DNA of 64,000 bases from Treponema sp. (GTDB taxonomy: Bacteria; Spirochaetota; Spirochaetia; Treponematales; Treponemataceae). The notes below the pieces were generated by a model. It was not told the DNA's origin, made no database searches, and was given only the letters and a program-made list of their open reading frames with translations. This document shows, in pieces, positions 19,188-28,269 of the stretch. The translations under genes were made by a program, and so were the position numbers. The stretch is from the NCBI GenBank assembly GCA_016292805.1, contig JAEDFM010000006.1:11097-75096 (forward strand), in the 5' to 3' direction. Numbering within the stretch: the first letter of the stretch is position 1; each line of letters opens with the position of its first letter.

Positions 19188-20332
19188 ATTACAATAATTC
19201 TAGAGTGACTGATTACCTCATTGCCGGTTTCGGTAATGAGGACATCATTCTCTAATCTTGTTCCACCAATTTCTGGGTCGTAAAGACCTGGCTCACAAGT
19301 TAAAATCATTCCAGGAATAAACTTAAGATTTGGATCTGTTTTTGTGCTTACTCTTGGATATTCATGAATTTCCAATCCAATACCATGACCTAAAGTATGA
19401 GGCATTTTGCGTTTTGCAGTTGCAAAAATTGCATCGGCTTTTTTTGCGGCTTCTGTAATTGTATGTTCTTTTGTGTATAATTTTACACAGGAATCGTAAG
19501 CCTGCTGAACCAGCTGTAACTGCTGTTGCTGCTGGAAGGAAAGTTTTCCCTGGGCAACTGTAAGGGTTGTGTCGCTGGTGTAGCCGTTGTAAACTACGCC
19601 GAAATCCAGAATGGAAAGTCCCTGTGCAGGCCATGGATTTGAGGTGTAACCTGGGAAAGCGTGAATGGCAAAGCTTCGGGCCGGTCCAGCTGCCAGTGTA
19701 TCAAAGCCGGTTCTTTCGCAGCCGTGCTCACGGCACATTTTTTCAATTAAAAGTGCTACATCCATTTCGGTTTTAATTTTTCCAGATTTTACACGATTTT
19801 CAATTTCATCAATAATTAAATCACCAATACGAGCCGCTTCTTTTGTGCATTCAATTTCGTATTCATCTTTTACCATTCTGGAATCAACTGTAAATTTGTG
19901 GGCACCATCTTCTTTACAGCGGCAGTCGTAGTTTGCAAGTGCATCCAGGAATTTAAGATAATGAGGATATGTAAGATATGGTGGCAATTCAATTTTGCTG
20001 TTTTCACCGTGAGTGTAGCAGGCATTCATAACAGATTTAACAGCTTCCAAATCTGAGTTTTTGTAGCGGGTATAAGGAATCATTTTATCTGTAAAGGAAA
20101 TCTGTTTTGCAAGATTTTCATCCCATGGTACAAGTACAGAATAACCGTCGCTGTAAATAATAAGAACACAGTCTGAAGTATGACCGCAGTAATAACGGAC
20201 AGCTGGTTCACGGTGTTCTTCACTGTCAATAAAAACGCAGGCACCTGTATTGTTATCTCTAAGATACTTAGCAAGCTTTGCCCGTCTGTTTTTATAAATC
20301 TGTTTTAAATCATCATTTGTATATTTTTTCAT
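19184..20332 (-). CDS. M24 family Xaa-Pro aminopeptidase / dipeptidase
   Basis: 382 residues. The N-terminal creatinase-like domain (about 1-150) is followed by the pita-bread metallopeptidase domain. Metal ligands can be placed at LDFGVVYNGYTSDTT (two Asp), HTLGHGIGLEIHEYP (His), ILTCEPGLY (Glu) and GTRLENDVLIT (Glu). It releases an N-terminal residue ahead of proline in short peptides in the cytoplasm. Aminopeptidase P and prolidase cannot be told apart from sequence alone. It follows murJ by 8 bp and forms an operon with it. Confidence 0.88.
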   Translation of the reverse strand: MKKYTNDDLKQIYKNRRAKLAKYLRDNNTGACVFIDSEEHREPAVRYYCGHTSDCVLIIYSDGYSVLVPWDENLAKQISFTDKMIPYTRYKNSDLEAVKSVMNACYTHGENSKIELPPYLTYPHYLKFLDALANYDCRCKEDGAHKFTVDSRMVKDEYEIECTKEAARIGDLIIDEIENRVKSGKIKTEMDVALLIEKMCREHGCERTGFDTLAAGPARSFAIHAFPGYTSNPWPAQGLSILDFGVVYNGYTSDTTLTVAQGKLSFQQQQQLQLVQQAYDSCVKLYTKEHTITEAAKKADAIFATAKRKMPHTLGHGIGLEIHEYPRVSTKTDPNLKFIPGMILTCEPGLYDPEIGGTRLENDVLITETGNEVISHSRIIVI

Positions 20333-20340
20333 AAGTAATC

Positions 20341-21972
20341 CTATTTTCTAAATTTTCCAATAATTGCTTTTACCATATCGTCCCTGGTAATAATCAATTC
20401 CAGAATTCCAACGACTGCAAATACTACAGCAAGAATTGCAACTGGCAGACCGTAACCAATCAATTTTCCATGGCCTGCAAAAGTGTTAAGCAAAATTGGA
20501 CGCAGGAAATAACAAGGGAGAGCGGCAATTACAGAATAAACAATCATTTTAAAGGCATACAGAATAGTGCTTATCACAACTTTCTTTACATTCATAGCTT
20601 CCATTTTTCTCATAAAGATAAAAAGGAAAACTGTATTAATAAAGCTGGCGATTGAAAGTGCCAGAGCAATACCATTTCCACCCATTGGATGTACAAGAAT
20701 TAGAACCAGAAGAATGTTTGAAATAAAGCTGATAATACCTGCCAGTGCTGGTGGTTTTGTGTTTTTCTGGGCGTAAAAGGCTGGGGAAATGATTCGATTT
20801 AAGGCAATAAATTCCAGTCCGCAGATGTGGAAATTAAATACTCCCAGGGTAAGTGCAACAGAGGTGTCATCAAAAGCTTTTCCTCTGTAAAGCAGAGAGA
20901 TTAATTCACGGCCAGTAACCAGAGAGTAAGCTGTAACTGGGATGGAAATTAATGTCATGATTTTTAATGACTGAATAAGCATATCATTAAACTCTTCCCA
21001 CTTTTTGTTGTTTGCAAGACCTGTTAAATCAGGAAGTATTACTGTTCCAATAGAAACGGCAAAAATACCAAGAATCAATTCCTGAAGACGGAGGCTGTAC
21101 TGTAAACCAGAGGCAATACCTTCGCCTGTGCGGGTAGCCATAAACGTAGAAACCAGATCGTTTAACTGGTAAGCGGCCATACCAACAATGGTTGGTGCAA
21201 CTAAGGCAATAACTTTTCGGGTACCTGGGTTCGAGAAGGTCTTTTTAAGGGATGTAAAACAAACCTTCCAGCCTGTGTTGTGAAGGAAAGGCCACTGGAA
21301 TAGCGCCTGCACACAACCTCCCAGTATTACACCAATAGACATGGCAATTGCTGGATCTGGAGTGTATGGCGCCAGAATGTATGTGCTTAAAATTACAATT
21401 CCATTAAATAAAACTGGAGTAAAGCCAGAAGGTGCAAAAATCTTACATCCGTTTAATATTCCCTGGAAGAATGCTGCAACCGAAATTACAAAAAGGTAAG
21501 GGAACATGATTCTTGTAAGAATTGTGATTTCATCTTTCTGGAGCATCCAGTATTTGACCTGTTCCAGGTAATCTAAAGCCTGTACATCAACCGGTTTTTT
21601 ACAGAAAAGTGGGACCAGCAAAGGAGTGATAATAATTCCAATTACAACAATACAGGAGGTAAGGAAGGTTACCAGGGTAAAGGTGGAATTAATAAACTGC
21701 TGTGTTTCCTTTTTAGTTTCATCATCATCGCCTTTTTCCAGATACCCCTTAAAGGTGGGAATAAAGGCAACCGAAATTGCATTTTCCGCAAACAGACGGC
21801 GCAAAAGGTTTGGAATCATAAATGCTACCGAAAAAGCATCTGCATACAAACCAGTTCCTAAAAAGGCAGCTTTAGTCATTTCACGAATTAAGCCCATAAT
21901 TCGTGAGGCAAATGTCATTATTGAAAGTATTAATCCTGAACGCAGGAGAGAAGATTTCTTTTTTGTACCCAT
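20341..21972 (-). CDS. murJ: MurJ lipid II flippase
   Basis: 543 residues with about 14 hydrophobic helices, as in the MVF/MurJ family. Family signs are the N-terminal SIMTFASRIMGLIREMTKAAFLG, the TM2 region DAFSVAFMIPNLLRRLFAE with its conserved Arg residues, and AFIPTF. MurJ carries the peptidoglycan precursor lipid II across the inner membrane. An unusual charged stretch (YLEKGDDDETKKETQQF) sits in the loop after TM2. The start at 21972 fits the usual position of the first helix. Confidence 0.93.
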   Translation of the reverse strand: MGTKKKSSLLRSGLILSIMTFASRIMGLIREMTKAAFLGTGLYADAFSVAFMIPNLLRRLFAENAISVAFIPTFKGYLEKGDDDETKKETQQFINSTFTLVTFLTSCIVVIGIIITPLLVPLFCKKPVDVQALDYLEQVKYWMLQKDEITILTRIMFPYLFVISVAAFFQGILNGCKIFAPSGFTPVLFNGIVILSTYILAPYTPDPAIAMSIGVILGGCVQALFQWPFLHNTGWKVCFTSLKKTFSNPGTRKVIALVAPTIVGMAAYQLNDLVSTFMATRTGEGIASGLQYSLRLQELILGIFAVSIGTVILPDLTGLANNKKWEEFNDMLIQSLKIMTLISIPVTAYSLVTGRELISLLYRGKAFDDTSVALTLGVFNFHICGLEFIALNRIISPAFYAQKNTKPPALAGIISFISNILLVLILVHPMGGNGIALALSIASFINTVFLFIFMRKMEAMNVKKVVISTILYAFKMIVYSVIAALPCYFLRPILLNTFAGHGKLIGYGLPVAILAVVFAVVGILELIITRDDMVKAIIGKFRK

Positions 21973-22052
21973 AGTAAGAGAATAATATTATTGAGGAATT
22001 CAATCAATTGACTTATAATTTTTGTATACGCGCAAAAAAAAGAGGCATTATC

Positions 22053-23738
22053 GTGCAGTTATTTTCAAAAGTCGGTAAGACAAGAATTGTTCCTATCGGT
22101 TTTAAAATTGGTCTTATCTTTATTGTTTTAATTCTTCTATCTAATTTTGCCACAAACTTCATTTCAGTTCGGCTTTCTCAAAAGCAGTTAGTTAAACTGA
22201 ATAACCAGATTATGGTCGATCAGTTAAAGGAATTGTATAACAATGCATCTAATCAGTATCAGATTTATTCGTATTCAGGTAATAAAACTGATGTTTCTTC
22301 ATCTATGAAAAAGGTTGCAGCTGCTGGTTTTACAAATCCAAACAGTGTGGCAATTGGTGTTGATAAGTTGGGAAACATAAAGTTTCTTGCTACAAATAAT
22401 CCAGAAACAATCTGGACTCGCTTTATTGATACTGATGCTCTGGAAAAACTTAATTCTGATTATGAAAATGATTTAGTTGAAGGTTCCCTTTTGTTCAAAA
22501 CACTGGAAGGGGAATTCTTTGGTGTATATAAATATCATTCTGACTGGGATTATTACTTAATCCGTGCTGAACTTCGTGATGATGTAAACCGCAATACTCA
22601 CAGAGTTTTTGGAACAACATCTTTAATCATCGTAATTCTTACAATTCTGTTCATTGTAATTGGATATATGATTCTTCATCATGAGTTCCGAACTATTCGT
22701 CAGTTTACAAGCGAACTTTATGCAATGCAGAAAAAGAAGAAGATGGGGCTTATTGATATTTCTAAGGCTTCAAATGATGATATTACTTACATGGCAACTT
22801 CTTTCAACTCACTTTCGGCTTCTGTAAACAGTCTGTTAACAACTTTCCAGAAGTTCGTTTCTAAGGACGTTGTTGCAAAGGCTTATTCTGAGCAGGGAAT
22901 TTCGCTGGAAGGTAGTCAGCAGGAACTGGCAATTCTTTTCTCTGATATTCGCAGCTTTACTTACCGTACAGAAACATTAGGTAACGATATTATTGATGTT
23001 CTTAATGTTCACTATAACCGTGTAATTCATAATGTTCACGAAAACAGCGGTGTAGTTGGTTCTATTATTGGTGATGCTATTCTTGCAATTTACGGTACTC
23101 TTGATTCTAAAATGTCAAAATCTTACAACGCAATTCGTGCAGCCTGGGATATTACTCACGAAACTGCAAAACTGCGTGAAGAAATGATTGAACGACGCAA
23201 GGAAATCGAAAAAACAAGACAGCTTACAGAATCTGAAGAAAATGTTTTCCAGGCTGTTTTAATTGATGTTGGTGTTGGTGTTGACGGTGGTACAGTATTC
23301 TACGGAAACATTGGATCTCATGAACACATGGCAAATACAGTAATTGGTGATAATGTAAACTCTGCTTCCCGCCTTGAAGGTTTAACTCGTTTCTATCATC
23401 TTCCTGTAATTGTTTCTGAATATGTTAAGAATGAAGTAACCAGCGAAAGTGCCCGCTATAAGTTCTATGAAATTGATACAGTTCTTGTAAAAGGTAAAAC
23501 AGAAGGTAAGAAGATTTATCTTCCATTTGATACAAACGAAATGAGTACAGATTTAATGAATCAGTATGATATTTTCGAAGAAGGTTTACAGGCTTATTAC
23601 AAAGGTGACTGGAAAAATGCCCGTAAGAGCATGAAAGCCTGCGAACTTGAAGTTGCAGAAGTTTTCCTTGAAAGAATGGGAACAAAAGGTTCGGCACCTG
23701 CTGACTGGAGTGGAATATGGACAATGACAACAAAATAG
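22053..23738 (+). CDS. Membrane-bound class III adenylate/guanylate cyclase
   Basis: 561 residues from a GTG at 22053, chosen because AGAGG lies 7 bases upstream; a TTG at 22008 is an alternative without such a site. Two membrane helices (about 15-36 and 187-207) bracket a sensor region of about 150 residues. A HAMP-like stretch follows, then the class III catalytic domain (about 285-500) with metal-binding Asp residues in LFSDIRSFT and IIGDAILAIYG and the motif VIGDNVNSASRLEGL. A charged insert (EEMIERRKEIEKTRQLTESEEN) interrupts the catalytic domain. It should make a cyclic nucleotide; ATP versus GTP use is not decided. The next gene starts inside its 3' end. Confidence 0.86.
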   Translation: MQLFSKVGKTRIVPIGFKIGLIFIVLILLSNFATNFISVRLSQKQLVKLNNQIMVDQLKELYNNASNQYQIYSYSGNKTDVSSSMKKVAAAGFTNPNSVAIGVDKLGNIKFLATNNPETIWTRFIDTDALEKLNSDYENDLVEGSLLFKTLEGEFFGVYKYHSDWDYYLIRAELRDDVNRNTHRVFGTTSLIIVILTILFIVIGYMILHHEFRTIRQFTSELYAMQKKKKMGLIDISKASNDDITYMATSFNSLSASVNSLLTTFQKFVSKDVVAKAYSEQGISLEGSQQELAILFSDIRSFTYRTETLGNDIIDVLNVHYNRVIHNVHENSGVVGSIIGDAILAIYGTLDSKMSKSYNAIRAAWDITHETAKLREEMIERRKEIEKTRQLTESEENVFQAVLIDVGVGVDGGTVFYGNIGSHEHMANTVIGDNVNSASRLEGLTRFYHLPVIVSEYVKNEVTSESARYKFYEIDTVLVKGKTEGKKIYLPFDTNEMSTDLMNQYDIFEEGLQAYYKGDWKNARKSMKACELEVAEVFLERMGTKGSAPADWSGIWTMTTK

Positions 23739-25171
23739 ATAATAAATCATCAGGTATCCATAAACGCCATGATGAAGTTCTTTTATTCCTTGATGAAGAA
23801 TTAAAAAACTTGCAGAAGGGTTCTAATCAGGATGTTTATGATATTAAAAAGGAATATGCAAAGACTAAGAATAATAAATCTCCATTTACTATTCTTGTTC
23901 TGGTTGCGACAACAGTAGTTCTTCTTGCAACAGCTCTTATAATTACAAAGGTTGTTTCTAAGCAGAATCAGAATATTACTGTAAATCTTGAAGAATTTGA
24001 TTCTTTGAATCTTCGTGATTTGCTGGATACTGTTTTCAGAACTCAGGATGATTACAATACTGCTGTAAAAAATAAGGCTTCTCTTGAAGCAGAACAGGCT
24101 CGTGCTATAAAAGAAGCAGAAGCTAAACGAGATAATGATTTATTCATTCTGGAATCCCTTAAGTTGGGAAAAACAGAAACTGCTTCCCGTTCAAAAACAA
24201 TTGTTAATGAATGTAATGTAGCTGTAAGTTCTATTAAAACTCAGTATGCCACTTTAATTGCAGAGGTTGATGCTCAGATTGAAGTTTTCCAGAAACAGAT
24301 GGCTGAATATGACAATTCAAAGGTTCGCCAGGCTCAGGAACAGGAAAAGGCACTTAATTCTGAACGACAGCTTCGTCAGCTGGAACAGATGGAACTTACT
24401 GGCAAATACGAAAAGAAAATTACAGATTTGCAGAATGCAATGGATAAACTTCGCATTCAGAATCAGGAAGAAATCCGAAAATCTGTAACTGAAGTTCAGA
24501 CAAAGTATCAGGCAGAAATTGATAAACTGGACCCAATTCTTTCAGATCCAGCTGCTAAAGCAATTGTTGATGCTGCATATATTTCCGGGGCTTCAAAACT
24601 TAATACTTCAAATGTTGCAACTGCAGCTTCTGTTTCAGATGAAAAATTGCTTTCTGCATACGAAAATTATCAGAAATATTATAACGACTATGAATATTTG
24701 AATAACAAAATTGCTGCTATTCCTCAAAAACATACAATTCCAACTTATGTTGCTGCTAACAGTAAGCTTGTTAATCAGATGGGTGCTGCTTTTACAGATG
24801 CAACATTGAATCTGTATCAGAAAAACGTACAGCTTCAGAAAAAACTTGATGATGCTAAAAAAATTGAAGACATTGTATTCACAAATCTTCTTACTGTATC
24901 CAGAGCTACAGCGCTTGTTTATTCTGCTAATTCGGAAGATGATATTCAGATTTTTGTTGCTGAACGGGCTAGAAGTATGGTAGATGAAGTTGCTGGTGCC
25001 GGTGCTGAAATGGTAATTGGAAAAGTCAGCGTAAAGGGTAGAGTAATGATGGATGAAGATGGAGTATACCGCTTCCACATGGGAGAAGATACAGAAGGTA
25101 ACCCAATTCCACTTCCAGTAGAGATTTCTGCAGTAACTCCAGGTATTTTTGTTAAATTGATGAATAAATAA
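23717..25171 (+). CDS. Single-pass membrane protein with coiled coil, unknown function
   Basis: 484 residues. A cytoplasmic N-terminus (about 1-52) precedes one strong membrane helix (about 54-76, FTILVLVATTVVLLATALII). Residues about 125-290 are a long coiled coil rich in Gln, Glu, Lys and Ala. The C-terminal 100 residues contain short beta-type sequence (MVIGKVSVKGRVMMDEDGVYRF). The start overlaps the cyclase gene by 22 bases, so the two are almost certainly co-translated. I do not recognise the family; it could be a partner or scaffold of the cyclase. Confidence 0.75.
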   Translation: MDNDNKIDNKSSGIHKRHDEVLLFLDEELKNLQKGSNQDVYDIKKEYAKTKNNKSPFTILVLVATTVVLLATALIITKVVSKQNQNITVNLEEFDSLNLRDLLDTVFRTQDDYNTAVKNKASLEAEQARAIKEAEAKRDNDLFILESLKLGKTETASRSKTIVNECNVAVSSIKTQYATLIAEVDAQIEVFQKQMAEYDNSKVRQAQEQEKALNSERQLRQLEQMELTGKYEKKITDLQNAMDKLRIQNQEEIRKSVTEVQTKYQAEIDKLDPILSDPAAKAIVDAAYISGASKLNTSNVATAASVSDEKLLSAYENYQKYYNDYEYLNNKIAAIPQKHTIPTYVAANSKLVNQMGAAFTDATLNLYQKNVQLQKKLDDAKKIEDIVFTNLLTVSRATALVYSANSEDDIQIFVAERARSMVDEVAGAGAEMVIGKVSVKGRVMMDEDGVYRFHMGEDTEGNPIPLPVEISAVTPGIFVKLMNK

Positions 25172-25214
25172 CTTTTTATTGGGAAAACAGGGATAGTAGC
25201 CGATAATAATAGAT

Positions 25215-26624
25215 ATGGAAGATAGTCAGTTTACACAGCAGATACAGTCTGCAATTGCACAAAAACAGGAATGGTTTAATACTACAGGTTTTCCTGAGTT
25301 ATTGAATCAATATAGACTTTTAAGTTCTTGTGTACGAAATCTTTTTGATATGCTCAAGAAAAAGGCTTTGGTTAACCCAGATCCTTACAGTATGGATAAA
25401 AGAATTTCCGATGTTGTTTTACCTGATACATCTCCATTTTCCGATGCCGAAACTGCAAATGTTCTTGGTGAACGCCTTTCTGATTATGATGCAGTTCTGG
25501 ATTTTATCTGCAATTATTATCGTTTCTCAACGGAAACATTAACTCCACCAACAATTAAAAAATTAATGGACTTAAATGTGGTTATTGACTGGGCTAACCT
25601 TACAATCAACAGCTCAAGTAGTAATACCCGCGCTCTGGCTACAATTCTTAATCAGGCTCGTTTAAATGCTCCTGCAATCCTTGTAAGTATGATTACAGAT
25701 TGTACACAAAAGGGAAAGGATACTTCTGTAGCAATTTCAAAAAGTCTTCAGGAAATTGCTGTATTTCAGAAGGAATTGTACAAAGGTGAGATTCGTAAGT
25801 TTGTAATTGCTAATCCTGAATTCAATAAAGAAAAAGCATACGCTTCTCCAGATGCAGAACTTGCAGAAATCAAACGTCTTTTTACAAAATCTATGGGAAA
25901 ACGCCCTTTCTATTCTGATCTTGTTAGTGAAGTTATTAACGAAGATCAGGGTAACAATAAAGATTTCCTTAAGGCAGAAGCTTTACGCAAATTAGCAATA
26001 CATAATGTTCCTCAAAAACAGGAAGTAAAACGCAGGGGACCAGATACCCGCCAGATGCTTATTGATACAGTTATGGCTATTGGTGGTATGGCACCAACCT
26101 TAGATATGGTCTTAACCAAACTGAGAGATAATTTTGACATTTTTTATGCAAATAAAACTTCGTTTTTTGTAAAACTGGGTAAACTTTTTAAGAAGATGTT
26201 CCACGCAAAAACAAATGCTCAGATTTGTGTTATTAAAATTGTTGATCAAAAGACAGGTTCTTCAAGAGAACAAAAGTTGAATATTGATGATTTCCTTTAT
26301 GACCTTGCTCAGAAAATCAGAGTTTATAACGGTATTGGTACACAGGGAATGGAATTCCAGAGAGTAATCCAGTATCCAGAAGATAAGATTTTCAATTTTG
26401 TATGCAAACAGATTTCTGAATGTCAGTCTTTGTATACAATCATCAATAGTCTGGATTCTTTCTTTAAAACTGAGGTTGATATTATTAACCGTCCAAAAAT
26501 TAAAGGTCTCCAGATTGATCTTTCTGCTTTACGCAATTCAATTGTAACTGCAAATAAAAAACGCGCTGATTATCAGTCTGTAAAAGAAGAATCAGAGCAG
26601 ATGAGTAAATTAGGAATTAAATGA
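25215..26624 (+). CDS. Hypothetical cytoplasmic protein, unknown family
   Basis: 469 residues, mostly helical with no signal peptide or strong membrane helix. There are recognisable charged patches (QKQEVKRRGPDTRQMLIDTV, about 270-290) but no motif I can name. Codon use and base composition match the neighbours, so it is a real native gene. It lies 43 bp after the coiled-coil membrane protein and overlaps the next gene (ATGA), which places it in one transcription unit running from the cyclase to the oligopeptide-binding protein. Confidence 0.72.
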   Translation: MEDSQFTQQIQSAIAQKQEWFNTTGFPELLNQYRLLSSCVRNLFDMLKKKALVNPDPYSMDKRISDVVLPDTSPFSDAETANVLGERLSDYDAVLDFICNYYRFSTETLTPPTIKKLMDLNVVIDWANLTINSSSSNTRALATILNQARLNAPAILVSMITDCTQKGKDTSVAISKSLQEIAVFQKELYKGEIRKFVIANPEFNKEKAYASPDAELAEIKRLFTKSMGKRPFYSDLVSEVINEDQGNNKDFLKAEALRKLAIHNVPQKQEVKRRGPDTRQMLIDTVMAIGGMAPTLDMVLTKLRDNFDIFYANKTSFFVKLGKLFKKMFHAKTNAQICVIKIVDQKTGSSREQKLNIDDFLYDLAQKIRVYNGIGTQGMEFQRVIQYPEDKIFNFVCKQISECQSLYTIINSLDSFFKTEVDIINRPKIKGLQIDLSALRNSIVTANKKRADYQSVKEESEQMSKLGIK

Positions 26625-28180
26625 AAAAACTAATACAAATACTTACAGGACTTGCTGTAATTTGCTTTTCTACATCCTTGTTCGCACAGAGCAAGGATTT
26701 TGTTATTGTTGAATCAGATCACCAGCATGATTTGAATCCTCACACTACCACATTTTCTACAGATGCACAGATTCTTACAGGTTTGTACGAAGGTCTTTTT
26801 TCTTATAATCCTGTTACTCTGGATCCTCAGTATGCAATTTGTAAAGATTACAGGATTTCAAGAGATAAAAAACGCATTTCATTTGTTTTGCGTCAGGATG
26901 CTAAATTCAGTAACGGGGAAATAATTGATGCAGAGGCAGTTCGAAGCTCCTGGCTTCAGTTACTTTCCACACCAGATGCTCCCTATGCCACAATGTTTGA
27001 TATTGTACGGGGTGCACAGGATTTCCGCCTTGGTAAAGGAAAGGAAGAAAATGTTGGAATCTATGTAACAGATAAATTTACTTTGTCTGTTTATTTGAAT
27101 ACACCTGCAAATTATTTACCAAAAATTCTTTGCCATTCTGCTTTTTCTGTAGTTCATAGAATTCCTACAGTTTACAGTGGTGCTTTCCAGCTGGAAGATA
27201 AAAAGCCTGGAATTCTGTTTTTAACAAAAAATCCTTACTACTGGGATTTTACAAATGTTCCTTCTGATACAATTACATTCATTCAGTCTGATAATGCTGA
27301 TGACAATGCTTTCTATTTTAATACAGGTATGGCTGACTGGGTTTCAGCAGATGTTGATGCAGATAAAATACTTGATAAAAAAGCTTTTCAGATGAGCGGA
27401 GAATTTGCTACTTCTTATTATTTCTTTAAAACTTCTGCAAAGAAAAACAAAAAGGCCGAATTCAATCCTTGGGATTACGATGAATTCCGTAATGCAATTA
27501 TAGAAGCTATGCCTTGGGATACTTTACGGGAAGGTGCTATGGTGCCTGCTCCAACTTTAGTTTTCCCAATTGGTGATTATCCTGCGCTGGATGGTTTTGC
27601 TTATACAGATTTAATAGAAGCAAAGACTCTTATGAAGGATGCCAGAAAAAAATATGGAATCCCTGAAGATAAGTTGATTCCTCTTACTTTTGATGTTGCT
27701 GAATACAGCATAAGTGAAGCTAAAAAAGAAGTCCTTGTAAAAAACTGTGCAGAGCTTGGTGTAAAACTGGAGTTCAATACTCTTCCTTCCTCAGTTTATT
27801 TTAATAATGTAACCCGTTCTAATTCAGATCTTTTTGTATATACCTGGATTGGAGATTTTGCAGATCCTTTAGCATTCCTTATGCTTTTCCAGGGAGACTC
27901 AAACTTAAATGATTCTGGCTGGAAAAATGAAGAATATGATTCGTTACTGTTACAGGCTGCCGCGGCTGAAGATTCGCAACGGTCAGCAATACTGGCCAGG
28001 GCTGAAAAAATTCTTTTAGACAGTGGTATGATAATTCCAATCTATCATCCAATTTCTTTTAATGTTATAGATTTAGAAGAAGCTGGTGGCTGGTCTACAA
28101 ATGCCTTTGATCTTCATCCGTTGAAATATCTTTACAGAAAAGTTCCAGCTAAGGCAGATCCAAACATTGTAAAAAAGTAA
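26621..28180 (+). CDS. Oligopeptide ABC transporter substrate-binding protein
   Basis: 519 residues. A signal peptide (MKKLIQILTGLAVICFSTSLFA) is followed by an SBP_bac_5 fold: LNPHTTTFSTDAQILTGLYEGLF, then ILRQDAKFSNG-like (VLRQDAKFSNGEIIDAEAVRSSW), and the typical YTWIGDFADPLAFLMLF. It has no lipobox Cys, so it would be periplasmic rather than lipid-anchored. It binds peptides or nickel-like ligands for an Opp/Dpp permease, but no permease genes are adjacent. Its ATG overlaps the stop of the preceding unknown gene. Confidence 0.85.
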   Translation: MKKLIQILTGLAVICFSTSLFAQSKDFVIVESDHQHDLNPHTTTFSTDAQILTGLYEGLFSYNPVTLDPQYAICKDYRISRDKKRISFVLRQDAKFSNGEIIDAEAVRSSWLQLLSTPDAPYATMFDIVRGAQDFRLGKGKEENVGIYVTDKFTLSVYLNTPANYLPKILCHSAFSVVHRIPTVYSGAFQLEDKKPGILFLTKNPYYWDFTNVPSDTITFIQSDNADDNAFYFNTGMADWVSADVDADKILDKKAFQMSGEFATSYYFFKTSAKKNKKAEFNPWDYDEFRNAIIEAMPWDTLREGAMVPAPTLVFPIGDYPALDGFAYTDLIEAKTLMKDARKKYGIPEDKLIPLTFDVAEYSISEAKKEVLVKNCAELGVKLEFNTLPSSVYFNNVTRSNSDLFVYTWIGDFADPLAFLMLFQGDSNLNDSGWKNEEYDSLLLQAAAAEDSQRSAILARAEKILLDSGMIIPIYHPISFNVIDLEEAGGWSTNAFDLHPLKYLYRKVPAKADPNIVKK

Positions 28181-28195
28181 AAATAAGAATATACT
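28167..28195 (+). promoter_or_regulatory. Candidate ackA promoter inside the upstream gene's 3' end
   Basis: TTGTAA (28167-28172), 17 bp, TATACT (28190-28195). If used, the mRNA starts near 28202 and must cross the hairpin at 28221-28251 before ackA. Confidence 0.4.
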
Positions 28196-28220
28196 CGTAA
28201 TATCAAATCAAGTACATTTC

Positions 28221-28251
28221 CCGCGCTTAGTAATAGGCGCGGTTATTTTTT
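28221..28251 (+). terminator. Hairpin terminator between oppA-like gene and ackA
   Basis: CCGCGC (28221-28226) pairs with GCGCGG (28237-28242) across a 10-base loop, followed by TTATTTTTT. It ends only about 6 bases before the ackA ribosome binding site (AAGGA), leaving no room for a promoter downstream of it. Confidence 0.75.
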
Positions 28252-28269
28252 CATATTAAGGAAACACTT

